Shown here: positions 16,229 through 24,656 of the stretch, one piece after another
Layout of the letters: each line of letters begins with the position of its first letter
Numbering within the stretch: the stretch's first letter is position 1
Assembly (NCBI GenBank): GCA_016874095.1
Contig: VGVH01000005.1
Span: 1 to 64,000, forward strand
Source of the DNA: Gammaproteobacteria bacterium
GTDB taxonomy: Bacteria; Pseudomonadota; Gammaproteobacteria; Steroidobacterales; GCA-2729495
Direction of reading: 5' to 3'
Length of the DNA stretch: 64,000 bases
Translations under genes and position numbers: made by a program
Notes under the pieces: generated by a model
Seen by the model: the letters and a program-made list of their open reading frames with translations, nothing else
Told to the model about the DNA's origin: nothing
Databases searched by the model: none

Positions 16229-18264
16229 GTCAGTCGGCCCGCTACCAGCACTGGAAGCTCGAAACCGACAACGATGGCATCGCCTGGCTGGGCATCGACA
16301 AGGCCGGCACCGGCACCAACGTGCTTTCGCGTGACCTGATGCTGGAATTGCATGCGATAGCCGAAAGCCTCGCTGCGGATCCTCCGCGGGGACTCGTCAT
16401 CTACTCGGCGAAGGAAGGCGGCTTTGTTGCGGGAGCCGACATCCACGAGTTTCCTGAAATCCGCACGGCCGAAGAGGCAGCTGAACTCGCCGCCGGCGGC
16501 CAGTTCATTTTCGCCAGGATCGAAGCCCTGCCCTGTCCCAGCGTGGCGGTGCTCAATGGCACCGCGCTCGGCGGCGGTCTGGAACTGGCCATGGCCGCGA
16601 CGTGGCGTCTCGGGCTGCCGGTCGAGACACCCTGCCTGGGACTGCCGGAGGTACAACTGGGTCTCAATCCCGGATTCGGCGGCACGGTACGCGCCGTGCG
16701 CCTGATGGGCGCGCGCAAGGGGCTCGACCTGATGCTGACCGGTCGCCAGCTGCGGATGAGCGAGGCTCTCCGGACCGGTCTGATCGACCGCCTGTCCACC
16801 GCGGAGTCGTGGCGAGCCGACGCGGTCAGCCTGATCGGCGCCGGCAAGCCGAAGCGTTCGGTACCCCTCCCCGACCGCCTGATATCACTGCCCCCGGTCA
16901 GGCCATACATCGCGCGTACGCTGCGCCGCACGGTGCGGGCAAAGGCGCGTCCGGAGCACTACCCGGCTCCCTACGCGATGATCGACCTGTGGGAGGAAAA
17001 CGGCGCCCTGGACAATGTCGCCTACTCTGCCGAGGCGCAGAGCTTAGGCCGCCTGGCGATGACCGAGACTTCGCGCAGCCTCGTACGCGTATTTTTCCTG
17101 CAGGACCGCCTGAAGAAGCTGGGTGGCCACCAGAACACCCCGCCACGGCATGTTCACGTCGTTGGCGCCGGCGTCATGGGGGGTGACATCGCGGCCTGGT
17201 GCGCGCTGCAGGGACTCACGGTGACTTTGCAGGACCGCGAACTCAAGTACGTGCAGCCTGCGCTCGAGCGGGCGGCGAAACTGTTCGCGAAGAAGCTGCG
17301 CAATGCGGAGTCTGAATCGGCGGCGCGCGCGCGGCTGACAGCGGATATAGAAGGCAGGGGCGTAGCCGCAGCCGATGTCGTGATCGAGGCGATATTCGAG
17401 CAGCTGGAGGCCAAGCAGGCGCTCTTCCGGGATGTCGAGTTACGGGCCCCGGCACATTGTCTGCTGGCAACGAACACGAGCAGCATCCCTATCGAGCAGA
17501 TTGCCGACGGGCTGCACAATCCCGGCCGGCTCGTCGGTCTGCACTTCTTCAATCCGGTGGCGAAGCTGCCGCTCGTCGAGATCGTGCGCGGTGTATCCAG
17601 CTCAGCTGATGCCATGCAGGCTGGTCTTTCCTTCGCGCGTCAGATTGGCAAGCTTCCCGTGCCCTGCCGCAGTTCGCCCGGATTCCTTGTTAACCGCATC
17701 CTGGCTCCCTACATGGCTGAGGCCATGACCCTGGCCAAGGAAGGTGTATCGCTGCCGGAGATCGATGAGGCCGCAACTTCATTCGGCATGCCCATGGGGC
17801 CGGTCGCACTCGCCGATTCCGTCGGGCTCGACGTGGCGCTGCACGTTGCGCGCATTCTGTCGCCCGTGCTCAAGCGGCCGGTTGCACCGGAGATCGAAGC
17901 GCTGGTCGCCCGTGGCCACCTGGGGCAGAAGACAGGCAGGGGTTTCTATGTCTATCAGCACGGCAAGCCGGTGAAGCCGGTGCTGCGCGACCATGAAGTG
18001 CAGCCTGACGTGCAGGACAGGCTGATGCTGTCTTTCCTGAATGAGGCGGTCCAGTGCCTGCACGAACAGATCGTCGACGACGCTGATCTCGCGGACGCAG
18101 GCGTCATTTTCGGCACGGGGTTCGCACCTTTCCGCGGCGGGCCTCTGCACTACGCGCAGTCCCGCGGTGTAGACCGCATCGAGCAGCGGCTCAATGAGCT
18201 GGCAGCCGTTCATGGCGAACGTTTCCGGCCTTCGCCCGGCTGGCGGATGCTGCGCGCTATGTGA
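16225..18264 (+). CDS. FadJ-like enoyl-CoA hydratase/3-hydroxyacyl-CoA dehydrogenase fusion
   Basis: 679 residues. The N-terminal crotonase domain has the oxyanion-hole region SAKEGGFVAGADIHEF, and two catalytic Glu in GGGLELAMA and LGLPEVQLGLNPGFGGT. The C-terminal 3-hydroxyacyl-CoA dehydrogenase has the NAD motif GAGVMGGDIA (about residues 313-322), the catalytic His in GLHFFNP and the C-terminal ETKTGRGFY-like segment. It performs the hydration and oxidation steps of fatty acid beta-oxidation. It is close to FadB/FadJ in domain order and slightly short. No thiolase partner (fadA/fadI) is adjacent. The start overlaps the nuclease-fold gene by 4 nt. Confidence 0.9.
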   Translation: MSQSARYQHWKLETDNDGIAWLGIDKAGTGTNVLSRDLMLELHAIAESLAADPPRGLVIYSAKEGGFVAGADIHEFPEIRTAEEAAELAAGGQFIFARIEALPCPSVAVLNGTALGGGLELAMAATWRLGLPVETPCLGLPEVQLGLNPGFGGTVRAVRLMGARKGLDLMLTGRQLRMSEALRTGLIDRLSTAESWRADAVSLIGAGKPKRSVPLPDRLISLPPVRPYIARTLRRTVRAKARPEHYPAPYAMIDLWEENGALDNVAYSAEAQSLGRLAMTETSRSLVRVFFLQDRLKKLGGHQNTPPRHVHVVGAGVMGGDIAAWCALQGLTVTLQDRELKYVQPALERAAKLFAKKLRNAESESAARARLTADIEGRGVAAADVVIEAIFEQLEAKQALFRDVELRAPAHCLLATNTSSIPIEQIADGLHNPGRLVGLHFFNPVAKLPLVEIVRGVSSSADAMQAGLSFARQIGKLPVPCRSSPGFLVNRILAPYMAEAMTLAKEGVSLPEIDEAATSFGMPMGPVALADSVGLDVALHVARILSPVLKRPVAPEIEALVARGHLGQKTGRGFYVYQHGKPVKPVLRDHEVQPDVQDRLMLSFLNEAVQCLHEQIVDDADLADAGVIFGTGFAPFRGGPLHYAQSRGVDRIEQRLNELAAVHGERFRPSPGWRMLRAM

Positions 18265-18295
18265 ACTGCTTCGCCTACCTGGCCCCGGGTGCCTG

Positions 18296-18304
18296 TGGTT
18301 AAAT
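18296..18304 (+). promoter_or_regulatory. Possible extended -10 for the CNB-rhodanese gene
   Basis: TGGTTAAAT (TG, one base, then TTAAAT) lies about 52 nt upstream of the ATG at 18356 in the 91-nt gap after the FadJ-like gene. No good -35 was seen. Confidence 0.3.
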
Positions 18305-18355
18305 GCAGGCCTTACCACGGGCTCGGGATTCCTGCCGACAAGCCGACACTGACCC

Positions 18356-19423
18356 ATGGACGGTACGCACTTAACTGCCGACGTCCTGCGGCGATTCACG
18401 CCGCTGGACAGCCTGAAGCGCGAGAACATCGCCGCCCTGATCAAGAAGATTCAGGTGCGCGAACTCGAGCCGGGCAAGCTCCTGTTCCGCGAAGGCGACA
18501 ATGAGCGGCGCACGTACTACGTGCTGACCGGCACCCTGCAGCTGAAGAACCAGGACGGCGGCCTCAAGTCGATTCGCGGCGGCAGCGACGAATCCCGCAA
18601 CGCGCTTTCACCGATGTTGCCGCGCCGCTGGACTGCAACGGCGCAGGATCGGGTCGAGTTCATTTCCATCGACACCGACCTGCTCGATGTCATGCTCACC
18701 TGGGACCAGACCGGCAGTTACGAATTCAGCGACCTCAACGGTACGCAGTCGGCTCCGAAGTCCGACGACTGGATGACGACTCTGCTGCAGACCAAGGCCT
18801 TTCACCGCGTTCCGCCAGCCAACATCCAGGCCATCGTCATGCGCATGCAGAAGGTGCAGTACAGCGCCGGGGAAGTCATCATCAAGCAGGGTGACGAAGG
18901 CGACTACTTCTACCTGATCAGTCACGGCAAGTGCGGCGTGACGCGGGAAACGCCGCTGAACAAAGATGGTATCAAGCTGGCCGAGCTCAACGTCGGGGAT
19001 ACGTTCGGCGAGGAAGCACTCATTTCAGAGGCGAAGCGCAATGCCACCGTCACGATGCTGGTGGATGGCGCCGTGATGCGTCTTGGCAAGGATGACTTCC
19101 GCCAGCTCCTGAACGAGCCGATGATCGACCGCGTGTCCTACCAGGATGCCAGGCAGATAGTCGCCAGGGGCGGCAAGTGGCTCGATGTGCGCCTGCCGAG
19201 CGAGTACGAGACCTTCCACGAACCAGGCGCGATCAATATCCCCCTGTATTTCCTCCGCCTGAAAATCGGCACGCTGGATCCGTCCGTGACTTATGTGCTC
19301 TGCTGCGACACGAGCCGCCGCAGCTCTGCTGGCTCTTTCATCCTGAACGAGCGCGGATTCACGACGACGGTACTGCAGGGCGGACTCGAGATAGCGGAGC
19401 AGCGCAGCGACGCGGGTTACTGA
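18356..19423 (+). CDS. Cyclic-nucleotide-binding domain pair fused to rhodanese
   Basis: 355 residues, cytoplasmic. Residues about 15-125 form a diverged cyclic-nucleotide-binding-like fold (RELEPGKLLFREGDNERRTYYVLTG). Residues about 137-255 form a canonical CNB domain with YSAGEVIIKQGDEGDYFYLI, the phosphate-binding-cassette-like GDTFGEEALISEAKRNATV and a closing helix. Residues about 265-355 are a rhodanese-like domain (WLDVRLPSEYETFHEPGAINIP) with Cys in YVLCCDTSRRS at the active-site loop. There is no DNA-binding helix-turn-helix, so it is not a Crp-type regulator. It may link a nucleotide or redox signal to sulfur transfer or a regulatory interaction. The gene is followed by convergent pilZ. 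Confidence 0.85.
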   Translation: MDGTHLTADVLRRFTPLDSLKRENIAALIKKIQVRELEPGKLLFREGDNERRTYYVLTGTLQLKNQDGGLKSIRGGSDESRNALSPMLPRRWTATAQDRVEFISIDTDLLDVMLTWDQTGSYEFSDLNGTQSAPKSDDWMTTLLQTKAFHRVPPANIQAIVMRMQKVQYSAGEVIIKQGDEGDYFYLISHGKCGVTRETPLNKDGIKLAELNVGDTFGEEALISEAKRNATVTMLVDGAVMRLGKDDFRQLLNEPMIDRVSYQDARQIVARGGKWLDVRLPSEYETFHEPGAINIPLYFLRLKIGTLDPSVTYVLCCDTSRRSSAGSFILNERGFTTTVLQGGLEIAEQRSDAGY

Positions 19424-19435
19424 GCCCGTCGGTCG

Positions 19436-19774
19436 CTACATCGTGTGGGTGGGCTTGTCCCCGCCGAGGACTCCGGCCAGGTAATTCTCGATCTTCTTCT
19501 GCGTCGAGCCGCTGTCCTGATCGCTGAACTGCACGCCGATTCCGGGCGTGCGCTTGCCCTGCGCGCCTTTGGGCGTGATCCAGATCACCTTGCCGGCAAC
19601 CGGAATCTTCTCCTCCTCGCCCATGAGGTTCAGGAGCATGAAGACCTCGTCGCCAAGCCTGTAACTGGTGTTGGTCGGGATGAACAGCCCGCCATTGCGG
19701 ACAAAAGGCATGTAGGCGAGATACAAGGCGTTCTTGTCCTTGATGGTGAGCGTCAGAAGTCCGGGTTTCGACAT
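19436..19774 (-). CDS. pilZ: Type IV pilus assembly protein PilZ
   Basis: 112 residues. The sequence follows the canonical type IV pilus PilZ very closely: LTLTIKDKNALYLAYMPF, NGGLFIPTN, GDEVFMLLNL, KIPVAGKVIWITPKGAQG and GIGVQF. Canonical PilZ proteins lack the RxxxR and DxSxxG residues that bind c-di-GMP, and none are present here. It is needed for type IV pilus biogenesis through PilB and FimX-type partners. The ATG overlaps the holB stop by one base, the same holB-pilZ order as in Pseudomonas. Confidence 0.93.
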   Translation of the reverse strand: MSKPGLLTLTIKDKNALYLAYMPFVRNGGLFIPTNTSYRLGDEVFMLLNLMGEEEKIPVAGKVIWITPKGAQGKRTPGIGVQFSDQDSGSTQKKIENYLAGVLGGDKPTHTM

Positions 19775-20781
19775 CAGCCTGCATTCCCCGTGTTGCCGAC
19801 GGGATACCAGTGTCGCAGCAGCAGCGCGAGCTGCAATTCGACGTTTACCGCCTTGCCCGGGAAACGCAGCATCCGCTCCGTCTCCCGCAATGCCCCCCAT
19901 TGATCGCGCATGGTTAGGCCTTTGGCGGGCGAAAGCAAGGGCGCACGAGCGCTGCCGAGCATCGTGTTACGGATCTCGGCAGCCACTCGTCGGTAGAGCC
20001 AGCGCAAGGTCACCTCAAGTTCCAGTGTCGCCCAGCGCGCCGCGACGGCAACCGGCGTGTCCCGTCGTGCACCGAGATGGTCGAGATCCGCGGCGAAAGC
20101 CTCGAACCGCTCCGCCAGTCCCTTCTGCTGCATCGCCAATGCGGCAATGGGCGCGTCTCCCGCAAGGTCGAGCAACGGTTCCCAGCGCACCGCAGGCGCC
20201 TGCGAAAGCAGCCAGGGCAGGCTTTGCGCACGCACCGGTGTGGCAATACGCAGGCGCTGGCAACGGCTGAGGATGGTTGGCGGCAGTCGCGAGAGCTCAT
20301 CTGCGACGAGAATGATCGTCGCGCCGTCCGGGGGTTCTTCCAGGGTCTTCAGCAGGCTGTTCGCCGCTGCCATAGTCATCGCATCGGCTGGCCAGATGGC
20401 GGCAACCCGCGCGCCACCGCGGAGACTGCGCAGATGCAGGAAGTCGATCAACGACCGAACGGCCTCGATCGAGATGGCCGACTTGCCGGCGGCAGGCCGC
20501 AGCGCCAGGAAGTCCGGGTGCAGCAGCAAGGTCTCGCCGGCGGCGTCGCTGTCGTCTGATGCGGCTGGAGGCTCGCTGTCGGCAAACTCCTCGAACGCGG
20601 CGTGGGCTCCGCCCAGCAGCCCGGCTGCATGCCACATCGCCAGCCGGCGCCGACCGGTGCCGCGCGGACCGTAGATAAGAAGCGCCTGGGCGGCGCGGGC
20701 GCTGCGGTCCGGCGCCTGCAGCTGCCGGGCCGCCGCAGTCAGCCAGGGCAAACTGATTAAATTTGATTTATTAATGCTCAT
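19774..20781 (-). CDS. holB: DNA polymerase III delta-prime subunit
   Basis: 335 residues. This is a clamp-loader subunit; the SRC motif (LSRCQRLRI) and AANSLLKTLEEPP are the DnaX/HolB family hallmarks. The P-loop position reads GPRGTGRRR, without Lys-Ser/Thr, as expected because delta-prime does not hydrolyse ATP. The four-Cys zinc module usually found after the P-loop is missing; that region instead holds an acidic stretch (EEFADSEPPAASDDSDAAGE). It is coupled to tmk upstream (ATGA) and pilZ downstream. Confidence 0.9.
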   Translation of the reverse strand: MSINKSNLISLPWLTAAARQLQAPDRSARAAQALLIYGPRGTGRRRLAMWHAAGLLGGAHAAFEEFADSEPPAASDDSDAAGETLLLHPDFLALRPAAGKSAISIEAVRSLIDFLHLRSLRGGARVAAIWPADAMTMAAANSLLKTLEEPPDGATIILVADELSRLPPTILSRCQRLRIATPVRAQSLPWLLSQAPAVRWEPLLDLAGDAPIAALAMQQKGLAERFEAFAADLDHLGARRDTPVAVAARWATLELEVTLRWLYRRVAAEIRNTMLGSARAPLLSPAKGLTMRDQWGALRETERMLRFPGKAVNVELQLALLLRHWYPVGNTGNAG

Positions 20782-21443
20782 ATCTTCTTATTGAAGTTCC
20801 TGCTGACGAAGCGATCGATGATCTGCCCGAGTTCGCTCTGTACCTCGGACAGCGACCTGCCAGCGGCGACGATACTCACGCGTTGCGGCTCCAGCGCGGC
20901 GCGTCGCAGGTATTCCACACGCACGGTTTCGAAGAATAGCCTCGTCTCCTGCTCGAACCGGTCACTGGTGCCGCGCTTTGCGCGACGGGCGCTGCTCACG
21001 TCCCAGTCAGCGTCGAGCAGCAGCGTCAGGTCCGGTCGGAAATCTTTCTGTACCAGCGCCTCCAGGGTCCGCACTGCTTCGCTGCCGCAGCCGCGCCCCG
21101 CACCCTGGTACGCATAACTGGCATCCGTAAAGCGGTCGCAGACGACCCACTGTCCACGTGCGAGCGCGGGCCGGATCAGTTGCTCCAGGTGGCACGCACG
21201 GGCAGCGAACATCAGCAGCAGTTCAGCATCGGCAGTCGGTGCCGTACTGTCCGGCGCCAGCAGGATTTCGCGGATACGTTCTGCGAGCGGTACGCCACCG
21301 GGCTCCCTTGTCACGACGACATCGATGCCCTGGGATCGCAGTCGTTCGACGACGAACTCGCGATTGGTCGATTTGCCGACGCCCTCGATTCCCTCGAGCG
21401 TGATGAAACGTCCGGCGTCGTGTGGACCCATTGGCTTGATCAC
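20778..21443 (-). CDS. tmk: Thymidylate kinase
   Basis: 221 residues. Phosphorylates dTMP to dTDP. P-loop LEGIEGVGKST about residues 16-26, TREPGG, the DRF motif in VVCDRFTDASYAYQGAGRG, and a lid with RAKRGTSDRFEQE. It overlaps mltG upstream and holB downstream by 4 nt each, so the gene set is translated as a coupled unit. The ATG at 21443 is used; an in-frame ATG four codons on is possible. Confidence 0.96.
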   Translation of the reverse strand: MIKPMGPHDAGRFITLEGIEGVGKSTNREFVVERLRSQGIDVVVTREPGGVPLAERIREILLAPDSTAPTADAELLLMFAARACHLEQLIRPALARGQWVVCDRFTDASYAYQGAGRGCGSEAVRTLEALVQKDFRPDLTLLLDADWDVSSARRAKRGTSDRFEQETRLFFETVRVEYLRRAALEPQRVSIVAAGRSLSEVQSELGQIIDRFVSRNFNKKI

Positions 21444-22453
21444 TCGCGGCTGGCGGCAACGTACCGGCGCACGGCGAGATTGTGCTCGGCCAGCGAACGG
21501 CTGAACACGTGGCTGCCGTCTCCGGCCGGGCTGGCGACGAAATACAGTGCGCCGCTGATATCCGGCTGGACCGCCGCCATCAGGGCGCCCTCTCCGGGCA
21601 AGGCGATCGGCGTCGGGGGCAGGCCTGCGCGAGTATAAGTGTTATACGGGGTGTCATTCTGCAGGTCGCGCCGTCGCAGGTTGCCGTCGAATTCTGCGCC
21701 GAGTCCGTATATCACGGTCGGATCCGTCTGCAGGCGCATGCCAAGAGTGATCCGGCGGGCGAATACGCCGGCAACGAGCGTCCGTTCGCGTGCGAGGCTC
21801 GTTTCCTTCTCGACGATTGAAGCAAGAATGAGGGCCTGATAGGCGCTGTCGACAGGAAGGTTCGGCGCCCTCCTCCTCCAGGCCTCCTCCAGAACGTCGC
21901 GCATTCGTCCGTGAGCCATGTTCGCGATTGCTGCATCGGTCGTTCCGCGCGGAAAATGGTAGGTATCGGGAAACAGCCAGCCCTCGGCGCTCCCGGCCAT
22001 CCCGAGCATCTGGCCGATGGAAACAGGATCCGTCGCTGCGAGCGTACTGCTGACGGCGGGGTGGGCCTGTATCGCTGCCATCGCTTCCGCGACCCGCCAG
22101 CCCTCGACCAGCGTTACCGCATGCAGCTTTACCTTGCCATCGAGCAAGATGTCCAACAGGGCGCGTGGGGTACTCCCGTGCGGGATCTCGTACTCGCCGG
22201 TCTTGATCCGCCCGGCGACGCCGGTGACGCGGCCGTAGAGGGCAAGGAGCGCGGGCGAGTCAAGTACACCATCATCGGCCAGCCGGCTGGCCAGTGCCCG
22301 CAGCGAGGAGCCGGTGGCCACTTCGATCAGCAATCCGTCGGCCGGCATCTGCATCGGCCGGTCCAGCGAGCGCTGCAGGAGCAAGACAGCAACGCCGGCT
22401 CCGCCTGCTGCAGCAAGTGCTGCGACAGCCAGCCACAACATCAGCTTTCGCAA
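21440..22453 (-). CDS. mltG: Endolytic murein transglycosylase MltG
   Basis: 337 residues. One N-terminal membrane helix (about 5-26) and a periplasmic YceG domain. The catalytic Glu is in LASIVEKETSLARE, followed by MRLQTDPTVIYGLG and DTPYNTYTRAGLPPTPI, all family hallmarks. It cleaves nascent glycan strands and sets their length. A TTG at 22453 gives a basic RKL before the helix; an ATG at 22441 overlapping the pabC stop is the alternative. Confidence 0.93.
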   Translation of the reverse strand: MRKLMLWLAVAALAAAGGAGVAVLLLQRSLDRPMQMPADGLLIEVATGSSLRALASRLADDGVLDSPALLALYGRVTGVAGRIKTGEYEIPHGSTPRALLDILLDGKVKLHAVTLVEGWRVAEAMAAIQAHPAVSSTLAATDPVSIGQMLGMAGSAEGWLFPDTYHFPRGTTDAAIANMAHGRMRDVLEEAWRRRAPNLPVDSAYQALILASIVEKETSLARERTLVAGVFARRITLGMRLQTDPTVIYGLGAEFDGNLRRRDLQNDTPYNTYTRAGLPPTPIALPGEGALMAAVQPDISGALYFVASPAGDGSHVFSRSLAEHNLAVRRYVAASRE

Positions 22454-23271
22454 ATCCCGACCCCGCGTGCCTCCACGCCCGCAATGATGGCACGAACGAC
22501 CGGATTCTGGCGGGTGGCGATTGCACGATCATCGATGCGATCGACAGGCCGCAGGCCGATCAGGGCGTTGGTCAGGAACGCTGCCCTGCAGTCGCCCAGT
22601 GCTGTCTTGGTGACAGCACGTTCGGAGACGCTCACCCCGGCAGCCGCTGCAGCCTCTATCACCACGCTGCGCATGACACCGCGTACGCCAGCCATCGCCA
22701 GATCCGGCGTCACCAGGTGGCCGCCATCCTCCACGAGAAAAACGTTGCCGGCCGTGGAGCCGACGACGCAGTCGTGCGCGTCGAGCATCAGTCCGTCATC
22801 CAGCCCACGTCGGCCCACCTCTGACCGAGCCAGCACGCTGTCGAGACGGTTGAGGGTCTTCATGCCGGCCAGGGCGGGATTGCTGCTGGCACGCACAGCC
22901 AGAACACCGACGGAGAAATGCGTCTGCTGCAGCGGTCGTGAGGCCACGGCCGGCGAAAAACTCACGATCCGCCGCGGCCGGGCGTTGTCAGGAGTCAGGT
23001 AGCCGCGCGGCCCCGAGCCGCGGGTGACGATGATCTTGCCCGTGCCACGGACCGAACCAGCGGCCAGCTTGCGCAGTTCTTCCTCGAGGATCGCGGTGTC
23101 TGGGACGTCCAGAGCAAGTCGTCGGCAACCCTCTGCCAGTCGTTCCATGTGCCGCGCGAGGAATCGCGGGGCGGCGTTGCGCCAGGCAATGGTCTCGAAC
23201 AGGCCATCGCCGTAGGCAAGGCCGCGATCGTCTGTCGGTATGGCGTCGGTCACTATGCCGTCGACCAGCAT
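22441..23271 (-). CDS. pabC: Aminodeoxychorismate lyase
   Basis: 276 residues, PLP fold type IV. RGLAYGDGLFETI near residue 17-29, a Lys in MKTLNRLDSVLARSE as the PLP-binding residue, and the C-terminal LTNALIGLRPV segment. It converts 4-amino-4-deoxychorismate to p-aminobenzoate and pyruvate for folate synthesis. It lies directly after pabB in the same direction (20-nt gap). Confidence 0.9.
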   Translation of the reverse strand: MLVDGIVTDAIPTDDRGLAYGDGLFETIAWRNAAPRFLARHMERLAEGCRRLALDVPDTAILEEELRKLAAGSVRGTGKIIVTRGSGPRGYLTPDNARPRRIVSFSPAVASRPLQQTHFSVGVLAVRASSNPALAGMKTLNRLDSVLARSEVGRRGLDDGLMLDAHDCVVGSTAGNVFLVEDGGHLVTPDLAMAGVRGVMRSVVIEAAAAAGVSVSERAVTKTALGDCRAAFLTNALIGLRPVDRIDDRAIATRQNPVVRAIIAGVEARGVGICES

Positions 23272-23291
23272 GCCCGCTCGGCTCCGTTCGC

Positions 23292-24656
23292 TCAGGTCAG
23301 AGACAGCAGCATGCCATGCGCCTTCGCGCGGGTCTCTTCGAGTTCCCGCTCGGGAATGGAGTCCGCCACTATGCCGCTGCCGGCGTGGATGGTGATCGAG
23401 CGGTCATGGCAGACCATGGTGCGGATCAGGATGTTGAAGTCGGCGTCCCCGTCGCGGCTGATGTAGCCAAGCGTGCCGGTGTAGGCGCCGCGCGGACGCC
23501 CTTCGATTTCATCGATCAGGCTCATGCAGCGCGGTTTCGGGCAGCCGGTGATCGTGCCCCCGGGAAAGACTGCGCGCAGCGCGTCCGCTGCGTGCAGGTC
23601 CGGGCGCAGCTCGCCGGTAACCACGGATACGATGTGGTGCACGTGGGCGTAAGTCTCGACCGCCATGAACTCCGCGACCTGCACCGATCCTGCGGTACAC
23701 ACCTTGCCGAGATCGTTGCGCTCGAGATCGATCAACATGACGTGCTCGGCGCGCTCCTTCGGATTGGCCACCAGCTCCGCGCGGCGGATGTCATCGGGCT
23801 CGCCCGGGCGCCGCGGCCGCGTGCCGGCGATCGGGCGCGTCTCGATCTGGCGCCCCCGGATCCGCAACAACCGCTCGGGCGACGAGGACAGTACCCAGTG
23901 CCCTGCGCCGGACGTGAGGATGCCGGAGAAGGGCGCCGGGTTCGCGGTGCGAAGTCGTTCGTAGAGCATCCAGGGTTCGGCGCCGTCGGCGATTTCTGCC
24001 AGCCAGCGCCGGCTGATATTGGCCTGGTACACGTCCCCCGCGCTGATATGGGCCTGGACCCGGTGGACAGCGGCGAGAAATTCCCCTTCGTCGTCTTCCC
24101 GCACGTCGGAGTTGACGATCTTCGCGGGTCGACTATGTGGCGGCACCCGCGCAAGGCCGGCAATGTCAGCCAGGATCGCGCTGACCGAGCTTGCTTCTGT
24201 TTCCTCTGCGACTATCGCTGCCCAGGCGGAATTGCGGTCCACGATCACGGCAATGCCCACGCGCAGGGCAAGCGCTACCGGTCCCGGACCGGGCGTGAGT
24301 CGCAGTTTCGGCTCGATCTGTTGTGCGAGCTCATAGCCGGCGTAGACAACCCAGCCGCCGACGAACGGCAGGCCCGGCATGGCAGCGGCGCTGTCGGTTA
24401 CCCATTGCAGGCGGCGGCCGAGTTCGCCCAGGAAGTCGTCGCTGGTAACAGGCCCGCCATCAGTCAGTAATCGCCAGTTGTTGTCGAGAACGAGTCTTTC
24501 CCGCGGAAACGCAAACAGGATGTCGAAGCACTGCTCCCCGGGGCCTGTCGCGGTCGTCTCGAGCAGGCAGGGATAGCGGGAGGGGTCGAGCCGATGCAGC
24601 GCGAGCAGATCCGGCGTCGCCGGCAATTCGTGGACGAGAGAGCCGACGCCGCTCAC
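23292..24656 (-). CDS. pabB: Aminodeoxychorismate synthase component I
   Basis: 454 residues, chorismate-utilising family. AGDVYQANIS, SSSPERLL, HVMLIDLERNDLGKV and GTITGCPKPRCM match PabB/TrpE. In the motif where E. coli PabB has its active-site Lys (PIKGT, Lys274), this protein has PIAGT with Ala277, as in anthranilate synthase. PabC next door supports the PabB assignment. The start is a GTG whose GTGA overlaps the fabF stop. No glutamine amidotransferase (PabA) gene is in the window. Confidence 0.87.
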   Translation of the reverse strand: MSGVGSLVHELPATPDLLALHRLDPSRYPCLLETTATGPGEQCFDILFAFPRERLVLDNNWRLLTDGGPVTSDDFLGELGRRLQWVTDSAAAMPGLPFVGGWVVYAGYELAQQIEPKLRLTPGPGPVALALRVGIAVIVDRNSAWAAIVAEETEASSVSAILADIAGLARVPPHSRPAKIVNSDVREDDEGEFLAAVHRVQAHISAGDVYQANISRRWLAEIADGAEPWMLYERLRTANPAPFSGILTSGAGHWVLSSSPERLLRIRGRQIETRPIAGTRPRRPGEPDDIRRAELVANPKERAEHVMLIDLERNDLGKVCTAGSVQVAEFMAVETYAHVHHIVSVVTGELRPDLHAADALRAVFPGGTITGCPKPRCMSLIDEIEGRPRGAYTGTLGYISRDGDADFNILIRTMVCHDRSITIHAGSGIVADSIPERELEETRAKAHGMLLSLT

